A stretch of 47,911 bases of DNA from Lentisphaeria bacterium (GTDB lineage Bacteria; Verrucomicrobiota; Lentisphaeria; Victivallales; UBA1829): assembly GCA_017646015.1 (NCBI GenBank), contig JAGCNI010000081.1, forward strand, positions 1 to 47,911. Reading direction: 5' to 3'. The notes beneath the pieces were generated by a model. It saw only the letters and a program-made list of their open reading frames with translations, searched no databases and had not been told where the DNA came from. Numbering within the stretch: position 1 is the first letter of the stretch; every line of letters begins with the position of its first letter. The translations under genes were made by a program, and so were the position numbers. Shown piece by piece: positions 1 to 8,102 of the stretch.

Positions 1-359
1 CCGGACGAACCTTTCCGCTCAAATTTGACTTTCCAAATCAGATTTCTGACCATCGGCGTCTGCAGTTCCGCAAGATATGAATACGATTTCAATTCTCCGA
101 ACTGCTGTTTCATACTCTCCTCTGAACTCTTGAAATCTTTTTCCACAACAGATTTCATCGGACCATTCTTCAGCAGAGGTTTCAATATGCGGAAATCATT
201 ATCCTGCAATCCTTTCAGAATCGTTTCACCGATCATGATCTCTTTGGAAATATCCATCTCCTCATTGTCCGTGACCCTTGCTTCCGGCGGAATTGTCCGG
301 CAGGCGGGCAGAAGTGCAAGCAGGAGAATGGAACAAAGCAGAAAAAGCAGTTTGATCAT
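1..359 (-). CDS. Small lipoprotein, 3' end cut by window edge
   Basis: The reading frame starts at the ATG at 359 and runs off the left edge, so only about 119 N-terminal residues are visible. The start has a clear AGGAG ribosome site at 363-367 and lies 9 bp after the stop of the upstream secretin-like gene, so it is probably the third gene of that operon. Residues 1-20 form a signal peptide ending in a lipobox (LLPAC, Cys20), which predicts lipidation and membrane anchoring. The rest is charged (FKSSEESMKQQFGELKSYSY) and faintly resembles small DUF3887/DUF4019-like periplasmic domains, but I do not recognise it firmly. The context suggests an accessory, perhaps pilotin-like, lipoprotein for the secretin pair; that role is inference. 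Confidence 0.75.
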   Translation of the reverse strand, partial: MIKLLFLLCSILLLALLPACRTIPPEARVTDNEEMDISKEIMIGETILKGLQDNDFRILKPLLKNGPMKSVVEKDFKSSEESMKQQFGELKSYSYLAELQTPMVRNLIWKVKFERKGSS

Positions 360-368
360 ATTCTCCTC

Positions 369-2123
369 TTACGGTTGATTCGATGTATTCTTCACTTGAG
401 CGGTGTAGAAATCCACATTCTCCGGCATATCAAGAGAACATTCTGCCATAATGATCAGCTCAGAATGTTTGACCGATGTAGTTTTACTGGAGAAAAGATA
501 GCCCAGGATCGGAATATCCGAAAGCCACGGGATCCCGGTGGAAGATGTCACGGTTTCCTGTTTCTTCAATCCTCCGATCACAAAACGGTCTTTTCCATGC
601 GGCAGACTGATTTGCAGATCCACTACACTCGGAGAACTGATCCGGGGTTGTCCGTTGGATTGGAATCCGATCAGACTGGTATTGCTCAGAGAAACTCTGA
701 AGCTGGTTTCTTTGAGATTGACCGAAGCATTGGAAACTTTCATGCTGAAACCGTATCCGGAAGATACTGTTGTGATCTGCTGATTGCCTTTTGCCACAGG
801 AAAATTCCCCTGATCAACTGTCTCAGCCGTTGTGCCGAGTTTGGTTTTGATCGTACCAATGATCGCATCCAGCAACTCATAAGGTCCAACTCCAGTATCG
901 GGCAGAGTTATGGCATCCGGAGCTGCTTTGGATACATCGATATAAAAAATCTGAGTCGTACGGTTGAGTTCCGCCGGCGTATTATTGCGAATCAGAAGTT
1001 CTCCGCTGTATGATACTTTTGCCTTGCCTTTACTGACAAGGAAATCAATATAGCGAGTATTCCATTTCGGATTGAAATTATAAAAACTTGTCCGTTCCGA
1101 TCCATAACTTTTATTCATGACACCGGCAGTATTGAACAACGCAGTCCAGTTGTTTCTCATTCTGCCGCCGGCGGAGAAGAAATCGGTTCCGGCATTATTT
1201 TTCCACGCTTGAAAATCCAAACCGATCTTGTCATCATCCTCCTGAAAAACCTCAACAAGAGTGATCTTCATTCTCACCTGCGGGATCGGCACATCATATT
1301 TTGCCAACAGAGCCGCCACATTTTCACAGGAATAGTTGGAAACATCAAAGATCAACCAGTTCAGATCCGGGTCATACGCCACAACATCCTGCCCCTGCCA
1401 GAGTTCTGTCACATCATAAATATTCATCCCGACATTCTGGATCAGAGACATCAAATTCCGCGCCGGTACAAATTTCGGCAGATAGAAAAAGATTTGTGTT
1501 CCGGTACTGGTTCCCATCCCCGGCTTGTCAAGAAATTCAATGATCGAATCCAGCCCCATACCGTTTTCATGATCTTTGAAACGGTATTCTTCGGCACTGA
1601 CGATCAACAAACCTGTTCCGTCAACATATTTCAAACATTCCACGGCGGTATTGCTGCCGAGCTGAAGCGGCGGATTATAACCGGGCTGTGCTGTCGCGGG
1701 AGTTGTCAAAACCGGAGCAGATACGGTCGCCGCAACGGTGGCAGCCTGATCCGTACCGATCCCCGCATTGGTCGCAGGCGTGCCATTCCCGCCATTGACT
1801 GCATTCAGCGGAAACTGTTGCTGCTGACTGGTATTGCCAACCTGTTTTGCCTGAACCATACTGCGGAGATAATCCCGCAACTCATACGGATCGGCATGTT
1901 TCAAAACATAAGTCTTGGTCACAACTCGCGGATCATTGTTATCACGGATGAAATGAACGGTTTTGGTGCCTTCTTTCACATTGACCATCAGTTGAGCTTC
2001 AACTCTGGTACTGTCATATCCTCCGGTATTCTTGAAATTGGAATCCCGCGGTGTTCCGGCGATCTCTGCAGCAGTAGCAATCAGAAGAATACTCCAGAGA
2101 ATGATAGATACGATCTCTTTCAT
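369..2123 (-). CDS. Secretin-like (type II/III secretion GspD family) protein
   Basis: This 584-aa protein begins with a signal peptide (about residues 1-23). The C-terminal 150 residues carry the secretin signature: a beta-rich stretch with a DLQISLPHGKDRFVIGGL segment, then GIPWLSDIPILGYLFSS, as in GspD/PulD-type outer-membrane channels. Residues 55-200 hold short N-domain-like modules split by an Ala/Thr/Pro-rich low-complexity linker. It is a paralog of the gene upstream (shared IGLD.qAWKN and GIPWLSDIP blocks), 12 bp away, and its AGGAA ribosome site overlaps that gene's stop. The family forms oligomeric outer-membrane pores. No GspE, GspF or other pathway gene is visible here. It could be a secretin-like surface protein rather than a complete channel. 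Confidence 0.8.
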   Translation of the reverse strand: MKEIVSIILWSILLIATAAEIAGTPRDSNFKNTGGYDSTRVEAQLMVNVKEGTKTVHFIRDNNDPRVVTKTYVLKHADPYELRDYLRSMVQAKQVGNTSQQQQFPLNAVNGGNGTPATNAGIGTDQAATVAATVSAPVLTTPATAQPGYNPPLQLGSNTAVECLKYVDGTGLLIVSAEEYRFKDHENGMGLDSIIEFLDKPGMGTSTGTQIFFYLPKFVPARNLMSLIQNVGMNIYDVTELWQGQDVVAYDPDLNWLIFDVSNYSCENVAALLAKYDVPIPQVRMKITLVEVFQEDDDKIGLDFQAWKNNAGTDFFSAGGRMRNNWTALFNTAGVMNKSYGSERTSFYNFNPKWNTRYIDFLVSKGKAKVSYSGELLIRNNTPAELNRTTQIFYIDVSKAAPDAITLPDTGVGPYELLDAIIGTIKTKLGTTAETVDQGNFPVAKGNQQITTVSSGYGFSMKVSNASVNLKETSFRVSLSNTSLIGFQSNGQPRISSPSVVDLQISLPHGKDRFVIGGLKKQETVTSSTGIPWLSDIPILGYLFSSKTTSVKHSELIIMAECSLDMPENVDFYTAQVKNTSNQP

Positions 2124-2135
2124 GATGAAATTCCT

Positions 2136-3569
2136 TTATTTGATCTGTTTGACCATACCCGGATGAACTCCCGACGGCAGAGTTGTGTTGAGCATTTCTG
2201 CTTTGACTGTCATATACACATGGATCTTTTCCCGGCTGGTAGTCGTGGTACTGAAAAGATATTTCAAAACAGGAATATCGGAAAGCCATGGGATCCCGAT
2301 GACCTGTTCCACATCCTGTTCTTTTTCCCAGCGGGCAAGAATGATCTCCTGATCCAAACAGATCGCAGAATTGCCATTGATCACTCCTGTCTCGATCAAC
2401 TCATGCCCGAAATTGTTCCGCTCCACAACATTCGCTGTCTGGATACTGTATCCAAAAACAACACTGCCCCAACGGTTTGTATAATCTCCCGGGGTATAAT
2501 TTTTAATTGAAAATGCTTCTCTTTCCGGATAGCCGCTCATGGGTTCGCCTCCGGGCAGATTCACCATCGGTGAAGTGATTTTCAGATAAATCTGATAGGA
2601 TCCTTCCGGTAAAGAGGTGATCGTGCCGACAGTAGTCTTGTCATTATCGGCTTTGTAGATATTCTGAAGCTGCGGACTGAACATCAGAGAATAATTCCGG
2701 CTGTCTGAATTGGCTACAGTTATAGAAGCGGTATTGCGGATATCCGCTTTGCCGTTCTGTTGCAGCAGCCGCAGAAAACTGGCATCAAACTGAGGCGCAA
2801 AAAGAAAGCCGCCCATCGGTCCGGAAAAAGATTGCAGAGCCGCACTGCCGGATGAGGAAAGATCCATCGCCTGAAAACTGGTTTGGAAAATATTCATCCC
2901 CGGTCCATTCTTCCATGCAAGATAATCCAACCCGATGTCACGCATAGTGCTCTGCCGGACTTCATACACATTGAAATGAAAACTGATTTGCGGAGCCGGA
3001 CGGTCAAGCCATTCCAGAAATTGAAATACATAACTCGAATTGGAAGCATTGTCTTTCCAATAAATCTGATTGGAATTCTGGTCATACCCATAGACAGAAC
3101 CGTAAGGTCCCTCCCCGACAATGGCGTTGACTATGATGTTGACAAGATCCTGGCCCGATCTGTATTTCGGCTGATAGACCGCACGGGTGATCCCCGTTCC
3201 ACGAATGATCTCTCCCGGAACTTTCCCTTTGACCTGAACATCACGATCCGCTTTGGCAATGAAATCATCCACATACGGCATCATCTTGACAGGACAGGTC
3301 ACGGTCAGGATCTGCTGATTGTTATTGCCGAACACTATACTGCCGACCGTTGAGTTCATGTTGTACCGTTTGACAATCCCAAGCAGAAACGGGATAATGT
3401 CATTGGATTGCACGTACTTCAGAACATACACTTTGGAAACCATCTTGTCCTGTGCATCATCCTGAACGAATCTGAGTTGTTGAATTTCCTGTTTCTCCTG
3501 AGTGTGTGCCGGATAACAGACTGCGGCACAAAACAGGAGAAGCAGCCAGCTGAATTTGGATACAGCCAT
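2136..3569 (-). CDS. Secretin-like protein, first gene of the secretin operon
   Basis: I place the start at the ATG at 3569, giving 477 aa, because it opens with a good signal peptide (MAVSKFSWLLLLFCAAVC...) and follows a run of seven G residues at 3574-3580. The longer frame to 3647 has no ribosome site. An N-terminal module (KVYVLKYVQSNDIIPFLLG) resembles secretin N-domains. A central segment with IGLDYLAWKNGPG matches the next gene, and the C-terminus has GIPWLSDIPVLKYLFSTTTT, the secretin end motif. It diverges from its partner in length and in lacking the low-complexity linker. The two may form a hetero-oligomer or serve different substrates (inference). A TTGAAA/TATAGT promoter lies upstream. 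Confidence 0.77.
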   Translation of the reverse strand: MAVSKFSWLLLLFCAAVCYPAHTQEKQEIQQLRFVQDDAQDKMVSKVYVLKYVQSNDIIPFLLGIVKRYNMNSTVGSIVFGNNNQQILTVTCPVKMMPYVDDFIAKADRDVQVKGKVPGEIIRGTGITRAVYQPKYRSGQDLVNIIVNAIVGEGPYGSVYGYDQNSNQIYWKDNASNSSYVFQFLEWLDRPAPQISFHFNVYEVRQSTMRDIGLDYLAWKNGPGMNIFQTSFQAMDLSSSGSAALQSFSGPMGGFLFAPQFDASFLRLLQQNGKADIRNTASITVANSDSRNYSLMFSPQLQNIYKADNDKTTVGTITSLPEGSYQIYLKITSPMVNLPGGEPMSGYPEREAFSIKNYTPGDYTNRWGSVVFGYSIQTANVVERNNFGHELIETGVINGNSAICLDQEIILARWEKEQDVEQVIGIPWLSDIPVLKYLFSTTTTSREKIHVYMTVKAEMLNTTLPSGVHPGMVKQIK

Positions 3570-3638
3570 AATACCCCCCCAATAAAATGATTTTGTTTTT
3601 CCGCAGAGATCCCCATTCCCTGCAGTTCTAATGGCCTT

Positions 3639-3666
3639 ACTATACACAGAAAAATGATTTTTTCAA
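3639..3666 (-). promoter_or_regulatory. Sigma70-type promoter for secretin operon
   Basis: On the minus strand, TTGAAA (3666-3661) is followed after 16 bp by TATAGT (3644-3639), about 70 bp before the chosen secretin start. The surrounding intergenic DNA is A/T-rich. The divergent gene at 3829 may use TTGAAA (3764-3769) with a weaker TAAGTT (3786-3791). Confidence 0.55.
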
Positions 3667-3828
3667 ATCAAAATATTCATGGACAAACACTTATAAAAAA
3701 AGATATTCGCCGTTTTCCTGCGAAAACCCCCCTCAGAAAATTTTATTTTTTTTTATCTTCCGTTTGAAATAAACTTTTTTTATGGTAAGTTTCTGAAAAA
3801 TAAAAAACGATGAAAGGCTGTTTCTCTC

Positions 3829-4854
3829 ATGAAAAACGATCAAATCATAAACGGTTTGAATGAATATATCGGAGACAGGTATCAACCCTGTGAATATCCC
3901 GCGTTGCGTCAACAGGCAACGGAATGGTCTGAAAGCAAACCTCTTGCAGGGATCCGGATCCTGGATAATACTCCTTTGTTTACCAACACTTTACTGAAAT
4001 ACATCCCGCTTCTCTCCGGCGGAGCTGAACTGACTCTGGCAATTTCAGAACGGACTCCGTATGACTCTTCTCTGATCCCCGTCATGCGTTCACTGGGAAT
4101 CAGAGTCATTGAAAATTGCAATCAGGGAGATTTCGATTGTATCTTGGATTGCGGCGGTTCTCATGCTCACTTGAAGCCCCGTTACGGATATGCGGAACTG
4201 ACCCGTTCCGGATACTATCACTACAAAGATACAGAACTTCCCGTGATTCTGGTGGATGACAGCCGGATCAAAGCGATCGAGACATGTCTCGGAACAGGTG
4301 ACGGTTTTCTGCGGGCAATGAAACAGCTTGGTCATAAAGATTTTACAAATCGTAAAATCATTGTCTTCGGCTTCGGAAAAGTCGGATGCGGCATTGTTTA
4401 TTATGCAATGAAAGAAGGGGCTGAAGTCAGGATCGTGGATGAACCCGGAACCCTTATCCCGCCCGGAACAGAACTCATCAGCCGTTATGATTCCGATGCG
4501 ATCGCAGCAGCAGTCCGTCAAGCCTGGTGCGTCGTGACCGCCACCGGGATCCGGGATGCCATGCTGCAAAACGGAGCAGCAGAAGAGATCCTTGCCGGCA
4601 AACAACTTGTGGCTGCCATGGGAATCGAAAATGAATGGGGATCATCTCTGCCGGAAGAACGGATCCTGAATCATAATATTCCTTTGAATTTCATTCTGGA
4701 AGAACCGACCCGACTGCGTTATATCGATCCGACCATGGCTCTTTCCAATGTGGCGGCTCTCGCTTTACTCTCCGGAAAAATCCCGCCTGGAGTCAACAGG
4801 ATCGCTCCGGAAACAGAAAAATTTTATATGGATATCGTTGAAATGAAGGATTGA
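3829..4854 (+). CDS. S-adenosylhomocysteine hydrolase-like NAD-binding protein, diverged active site
   Basis: This 341-aa protein is recognisably related to adenosylhomocysteinase but shorter than the usual 420-480 residues. It keeps the dinucleotide-binding core (IIVFGFGKVGCGI, then VTATG) and the flanking segments (ILDCGGSHAHL, PVILVDDSRIK). Aligned by eye with human SAHH, Lys186 is kept, but Asp131 becomes Cys, Glu156 Leu, Asp190 Thr, His301 Ile and His353 Asp. Ordinary SAH hydrolysis therefore looks unlikely. It lies 31 bp before an SAH/MTA-deaminase-like gene. In some archaea SAH is deaminated to S-inosylhomocysteine and then cleaved by an SAHH homolog, so the pair may act on a deaminated nucleoside (inference). 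The start follows a weak AAAGG site. Confidence 0.75.
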   Translation: MKNDQIINGLNEYIGDRYQPCEYPALRQQATEWSESKPLAGIRILDNTPLFTNTLLKYIPLLSGGAELTLAISERTPYDSSLIPVMRSLGIRVIENCNQGDFDCILDCGGSHAHLKPRYGYAELTRSGYYHYKDTELPVILVDDSRIKAIETCLGTGDGFLRAMKQLGHKDFTNRKIIVFGFGKVGCGIVYYAMKEGAEVRIVDEPGTLIPPGTELISRYDSDAIAAAVRQAWCVVTATGIRDAMLQNGAAEEILAGKQLVAAMGIENEWGSSLPEERILNHNIPLNFILEEPTRLRYIDPTMALSNVAALALLSGKIPPGVNRIAPETEKFYMDIVEMKD

Positions 4855-4885
4855 TCACAGAAGATCTGAAAGGCGCAGGGTTGAT

Positions 4886-6133
4886 ATGAGTATATTGTTG
4901 AAACATGTATTGCTGAATGGCAAACAATGTGACATTGCAATCCGTCAGAACAGGATCTCTGAAATCGGAAGTGGGATCCATGGCGATTTTGAAACGGTTA
5001 TCAACGGCTCAGGAAAAGCTGCATTCCCCCCCTTTTACAATATGCACTGTCATGCAGCAATGACTCTCCTCCGCGGGATCGCCGATGATATGGAACTCTT
5101 CGATTGGCTCAATAATCATATCTGGCCCGCTGAAGGACGGCTCACTCCGGAGGATATCTATTGGGGAACACGTCTGGCGTGTCTGGAAATGATCAAATCC
5201 GGAACCGCCTATTTCAATGATATGTATTTTCATCCGCACGAAACAGTTCGGGCGGTACAGGATTCCGGGATCCGGGCAGCGATCGGAATGATTTATCTTG
5301 ATGCATCCCCGCAGGCGGATCTCTTCAAACGGCATAACAGTGAATTATGGGAAAAACGGAACGAACTGGGCGATCGGATCCGTCTGACATACGCCCCTCA
5401 TGCCATTTATACGGTGGAAGAAAAAACACTGGAACAAATCGCGGAACTCTCTGCGGAACAGAATGTTCAAGTCCATATCCACCTTGCAGAAACAGCACGG
5501 GAATATGCAGATTGCATGGATAAACACAACAGGAGCCCTGTCGCATATCTGGATTCTCTGGGATTGCTCTCCAAACGCCTGCTGGCAGCTCATTCCGTAC
5601 ACCTGACAGATGATGATGTGGAACTGATCCGGGAACGCGAAGTCCATACGGTTTTCATGCCATGCAGCAATTATAAACTCTCCTCCGGGAAATTCCGTTT
5701 CAACAAACTGAGTCAGTCCGGATGTCATGTGACTTTCGGAACTGACGGCTGTGCTTCCAATAACAATCTTTCCATGTTCGACGAAATGAAATTCGGAGCA
5801 TTGGCGGCAAAACTGGAATATGGTGGACCAACCGCTTGCAGCAGTGCAGAAATCTTCTACGCAGCAACACAGGCAGGAGCAGAAGCCGCAGGATTTGATG
5901 CGGGAATCATTCAAACAGGAAAACTGGCTGATATCATGCTGATCGATCTGGATTCGCCCATGATGGTCGCAGATCACAATCTGATATCCAATCTCGTTTA
6001 CGCCGCAGATTCCTCCTGTGTCTCCTCCCTGATCTGTAACGGAAAAATATTGATGCACAACAGAATCGTGGAGGGCGAAAAAGAGATTTTGGAACAAGCA
6101 CGGAAATGTGCACGTCATCTGCTCGGGAAATAA
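4886..6133 (+). CDS. Amidohydrolase of the SAH/5-methylthioadenosine deaminase family
   Basis: This 415-aa protein has the features of the MtaD/SsnA/TrzN branch of metal-dependent amidohydrolases. These are the metal-binding HxH (NMHCHAAMTLLRG, His54/His56), a VHIHLAET segment, AAHSVHL, and FGTDGCASNNNLSMFDEMK carrying the catalytic Asp. Characterised relatives deaminate S-adenosylhomocysteine, methylthioadenosine or adenosine to the inosyl form in the cytoplasm. An AGGG ribosome site precedes the ATG, and the gene is almost certainly co-transcribed with the SAHH-like gene upstream. Related enzymes also take guanine or triazines, so the substrate is not certain. The SAHH-like partner favours SAH or another adenosyl compound. 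Confidence 0.82.
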   Translation: MSILLKHVLLNGKQCDIAIRQNRISEIGSGIHGDFETVINGSGKAAFPPFYNMHCHAAMTLLRGIADDMELFDWLNNHIWPAEGRLTPEDIYWGTRLACLEMIKSGTAYFNDMYFHPHETVRAVQDSGIRAAIGMIYLDASPQADLFKRHNSELWEKRNELGDRIRLTYAPHAIYTVEEKTLEQIAELSAEQNVQVHIHLAETAREYADCMDKHNRSPVAYLDSLGLLSKRLLAAHSVHLTDDDVELIREREVHTVFMPCSNYKLSSGKFRFNKLSQSGCHVTFGTDGCASNNNLSMFDEMKFGALAAKLEYGGPTACSSAEIFYAATQAGAEAAGFDAGIIQTGKLADIMLIDLDSPMMVADHNLISNLVYAADSSCVSSLICNGKILMHNRIVEGEKEILEQARKCARHLLGK

Positions 6134-6146
6134 TTCCGCTTTCAAT

Positions 6147-6174
6147 TTGAATTTCAGCAAAATCGTGCTATCTT
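6147..6174 (+). promoter_or_regulatory. Candidate promoter for LacI/MBL pair
   Basis: TTGAAT (6147-6152) and TATCTT (6169-6174) are spaced by 16 bp, just after the deaminase stop and 44 bp before the LacI start. The regulator and its coupled gene may thus be transcribed separately from the two genes upstream. Confidence 0.45.
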
Positions 6175-6217
6175 ATTTCACCATAGTGTAACGTTTATTT
6201 CTGGAGATGTGATTCTT

Positions 6218-7234
6218 ATGATTACAATAGCAGAGATTGCCCGAATCGCCGGGGTTTCAAGATATACAGCCAGTAAAGTCCTGAATCATGATATGACTGT
6301 CAAAGAAGCGACCCGTACTAAAATTCTGAAAATCTGCGAAGAACACGGATATATCCCAAACCTGAACGCAATCAATCTTGTCCGCGGACGCTCTCCTCTG
6401 ATCGGAATGATCGTTCCATATATCACAGACGGGTTTTACAGCATGATGATTCAGAATATGGAAGTCGAAGCTGAAAAACTCGGTTTTCATCTGCTTTACA
6501 AGTCATACTACAATGATCCAAAACTCGAAGCGAAAACGATCCGTACGATGCTTTCTCTCAATGTATGCGGACTCTTTGTCGTTCCCGCTGTGATTGGAAT
6601 CGATAAAAAAACTCACCAGCTCGCGGCTAAAAATATTCCCGTGATCTATCTCGACCGCCCACTCTCCGGAAATCATTGCTGTATCCTCAATGATAATACT
6701 GCCAGCGCAAGAACTATGACCGAACATCTCCTGAAACAAACACCGTCCGGTGATGTGGTCTTTCTTGACAGTTCATACGGTGAAAGCAATCCGACCGCTG
6801 TCGCACGCAGAAAAGGATATGAGATCGCGATGAAAAAACACGGGTTCACCCCAAAGATCATTCCCGCATCCGGCAATTCCAATCTGCAGGACAGCGAACA
6901 GTATGCGTATGAACGCCTGACTGAATTTTTTCAGGCAGGAAACCGTTGCAAATCACTCTTCTGTGTAACAGATGCCTCCGCATTCGGTGCTGAAAAAGCT
7001 GCCCGTGAAGCCGGACTCAATCCGGGAAAAGATTTCTTCATCGGCGGACATGATAATCTGCCGTTCAGTGCATACTCCAATCCGCCGATCACAACCATGA
7101 CCCAGCCCATTCCGCAGATTTGCAGCAAAGCATTGGAAATTCTGCTGAGCATGCTCGACGGTGCTCCCGATCCCCAGCAGCATTTTATGTTCTCTTCGGA
7201 ATTGACGATCCGGAAATCTGCGGGGGAAATGTGA
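6218..7234 (+). CDS. LacI family transcriptional regulator
   Basis: The chosen ATG at 6218 gives 338 aa and sits 11 bp after GGAG (6203-6206). The GTG at 6209 is too close to that site. The N-terminal helix-turn-helix reads ITIAEIARIAGVSRYTASKVLN, with Ala-Ser-Lys where most LacI proteins have TVSR. A periplasmic-binding-protein-like sensor domain follows (GMIVPYITDGFYSMMIQNME, then the NDNTASARTMTEHL and FFIGGHDNLPFSAYSNPPITTM segments). LacI proteins usually repress sugar or nucleoside genes. Its stop overlaps the start of the MBL-fold gene by four bases. Its targets may be the neighbouring nucleoside-type genes or the convergent GH1 gene, whose promoter sits in an inverted repeat. Confidence 0.9.
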   Translation: MITIAEIARIAGVSRYTASKVLNHDMTVKEATRTKILKICEEHGYIPNLNAINLVRGRSPLIGMIVPYITDGFYSMMIQNMEVEAEKLGFHLLYKSYYNDPKLEAKTIRTMLSLNVCGLFVVPAVIGIDKKTHQLAAKNIPVIYLDRPLSGNHCCILNDNTASARTMTEHLLKQTPSGDVVFLDSSYGESNPTAVARRKGYEIAMKKHGFTPKIIPASGNSNLQDSEQYAYERLTEFFQAGNRCKSLFCVTDASAFGAEKAAREAGLNPGKDFFIGGHDNLPFSAYSNPPITTMTQPIPQICSKALEILLSMLDGAPDPQQHFMFSSELTIRKSAGEM

Positions 7235-8025
7235 AACTCACATTACTCGTTGACAAACAGGATTCTACAAAATTCCAAAGCGAATTCGGTCTCGCTTTCC
7301 TGGTTCAGCATGATCCTGTTCAATTCCTGTTCGACACAGGAGCCGGTTCCGCATTGCTCCATAACATGCAAATGGCGGGTGTCACACAGGAACAATCTCA
7401 AAAAATAGTTTTATCACATGGTCATTACGATCATGCAGGTGGCATTGCTCTCCTGCAGCCCACGGAGATCTGGTGCTGCAATGATGTGGAGATCCCCCAT
7501 TTCAGCCGTCATGCCGATGGCGAAGTAGTTTGTATCTCGATCCCCCAAAATGCACTGAAGGTTCTCCGGAATTCCAATATACACAGAATCAACAAGTTTA
7601 CAGAAATTTTCAATGGAGTCTATGCAACCGGTCCCATCCCCCGTGTTTCAGGAGAAAACAACGGCGGAGATTTTTATCATGACCAGGCATGTTCACAACC
7701 GGATATCGTCCCGGAAGAACAGGCTCTGCTCTTTGCGGAAGGGATCCTCCTGACCGGATGCTGCCACATGGGGATCATCAATACGATTCTATGGTGCAAC
7801 AGTGAAAAACCGGAAATCCCGATCCATACCATCATCGGCGGTCTGCATTTGCGTCACGCCGGAGAAAAACGTTTGCGGGAAACGGCTGATATGATCCGGA
7901 AAACGGAAATCAAAAATTTGTATCTGCTGCATTGTACCGGAGAAAATGCGATCCGCTATCTTCGTAATGCCCTGCCGGAATGTAAGATCCATACCCCCGT
8001 ACCCGGTGAGATCCTCTCTTTCTGA
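7231..8025 (+). CDS. MBL-fold metallo-hydrolase (COG1237-like)
   Basis: I choose the GTG at 7231, which overlaps the LacI stop as GTGA and has a GGGGGAA ribosome site at 7222-7228. This gives 264 aa. The longer frame to 7120 only runs inside the LacI gene. The protein has the metallo-beta-lactamase metal motif SHGHYDHAGG, a GCCHMGIINT segment and GGLHLRHA. Together these define the subgroup annotated as 7,8-dihydropterin-6-methyl-4-(beta-D-ribofuranosyl)-aminobenzene-5'-phosphate-synthase-like hydrolases. Members bind two metal ions and have varied, mostly unproven substrates. Tight coupling to the regulator suggests that both serve the same pathway. The substrate cannot be read from sequence. 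Confidence 0.85.
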   Translation: MKLTLLVDKQDSTKFQSEFGLAFLVQHDPVQFLFDTGAGSALLHNMQMAGVTQEQSQKIVLSHGHYDHAGGIALLQPTEIWCCNDVEIPHFSRHADGEVVCISIPQNALKVLRNSNIHRINKFTEIFNGVYATGPIPRVSGENNGGDFYHDQACSQPDIVPEEQALLFAEGILLTGCCHMGIINTILWCNSEKPEIPIHTIIGGLHLRHAGEKRLRETADMIRKTEIKNLYLLHCTGENAIRYLRNALPECKIHTPVPGEILSF

Positions 8026-8032
8026 AACAGAA

Positions 8033-8073
8033 AAAATCCCTGCCGTTTCCAGAAAAAAACAAACAGGGATTTT
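8033..8073. terminator. Bidirectional intrinsic terminator
   Basis: AAAATCCCTG (8033-8042) and CAGGGATTTT (8064-8073) form a 10-bp perfect stem. It lies between the convergent MBL-fold and GH1 genes, with A-rich and T-rich flanks suited to stopping both. Confidence 0.75.
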
Positions 8074-8102
8074 GTGTTTTTCAAACAGATACAAACCCGG
8101 AA

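Noticed and set aside
7120-7230. Longer N-terminus for the MBL-fold protein
   Set aside because: It would run entirely inside the LacI gene. The GTG at 7231 has a good ribosome site and a coupled overlap.
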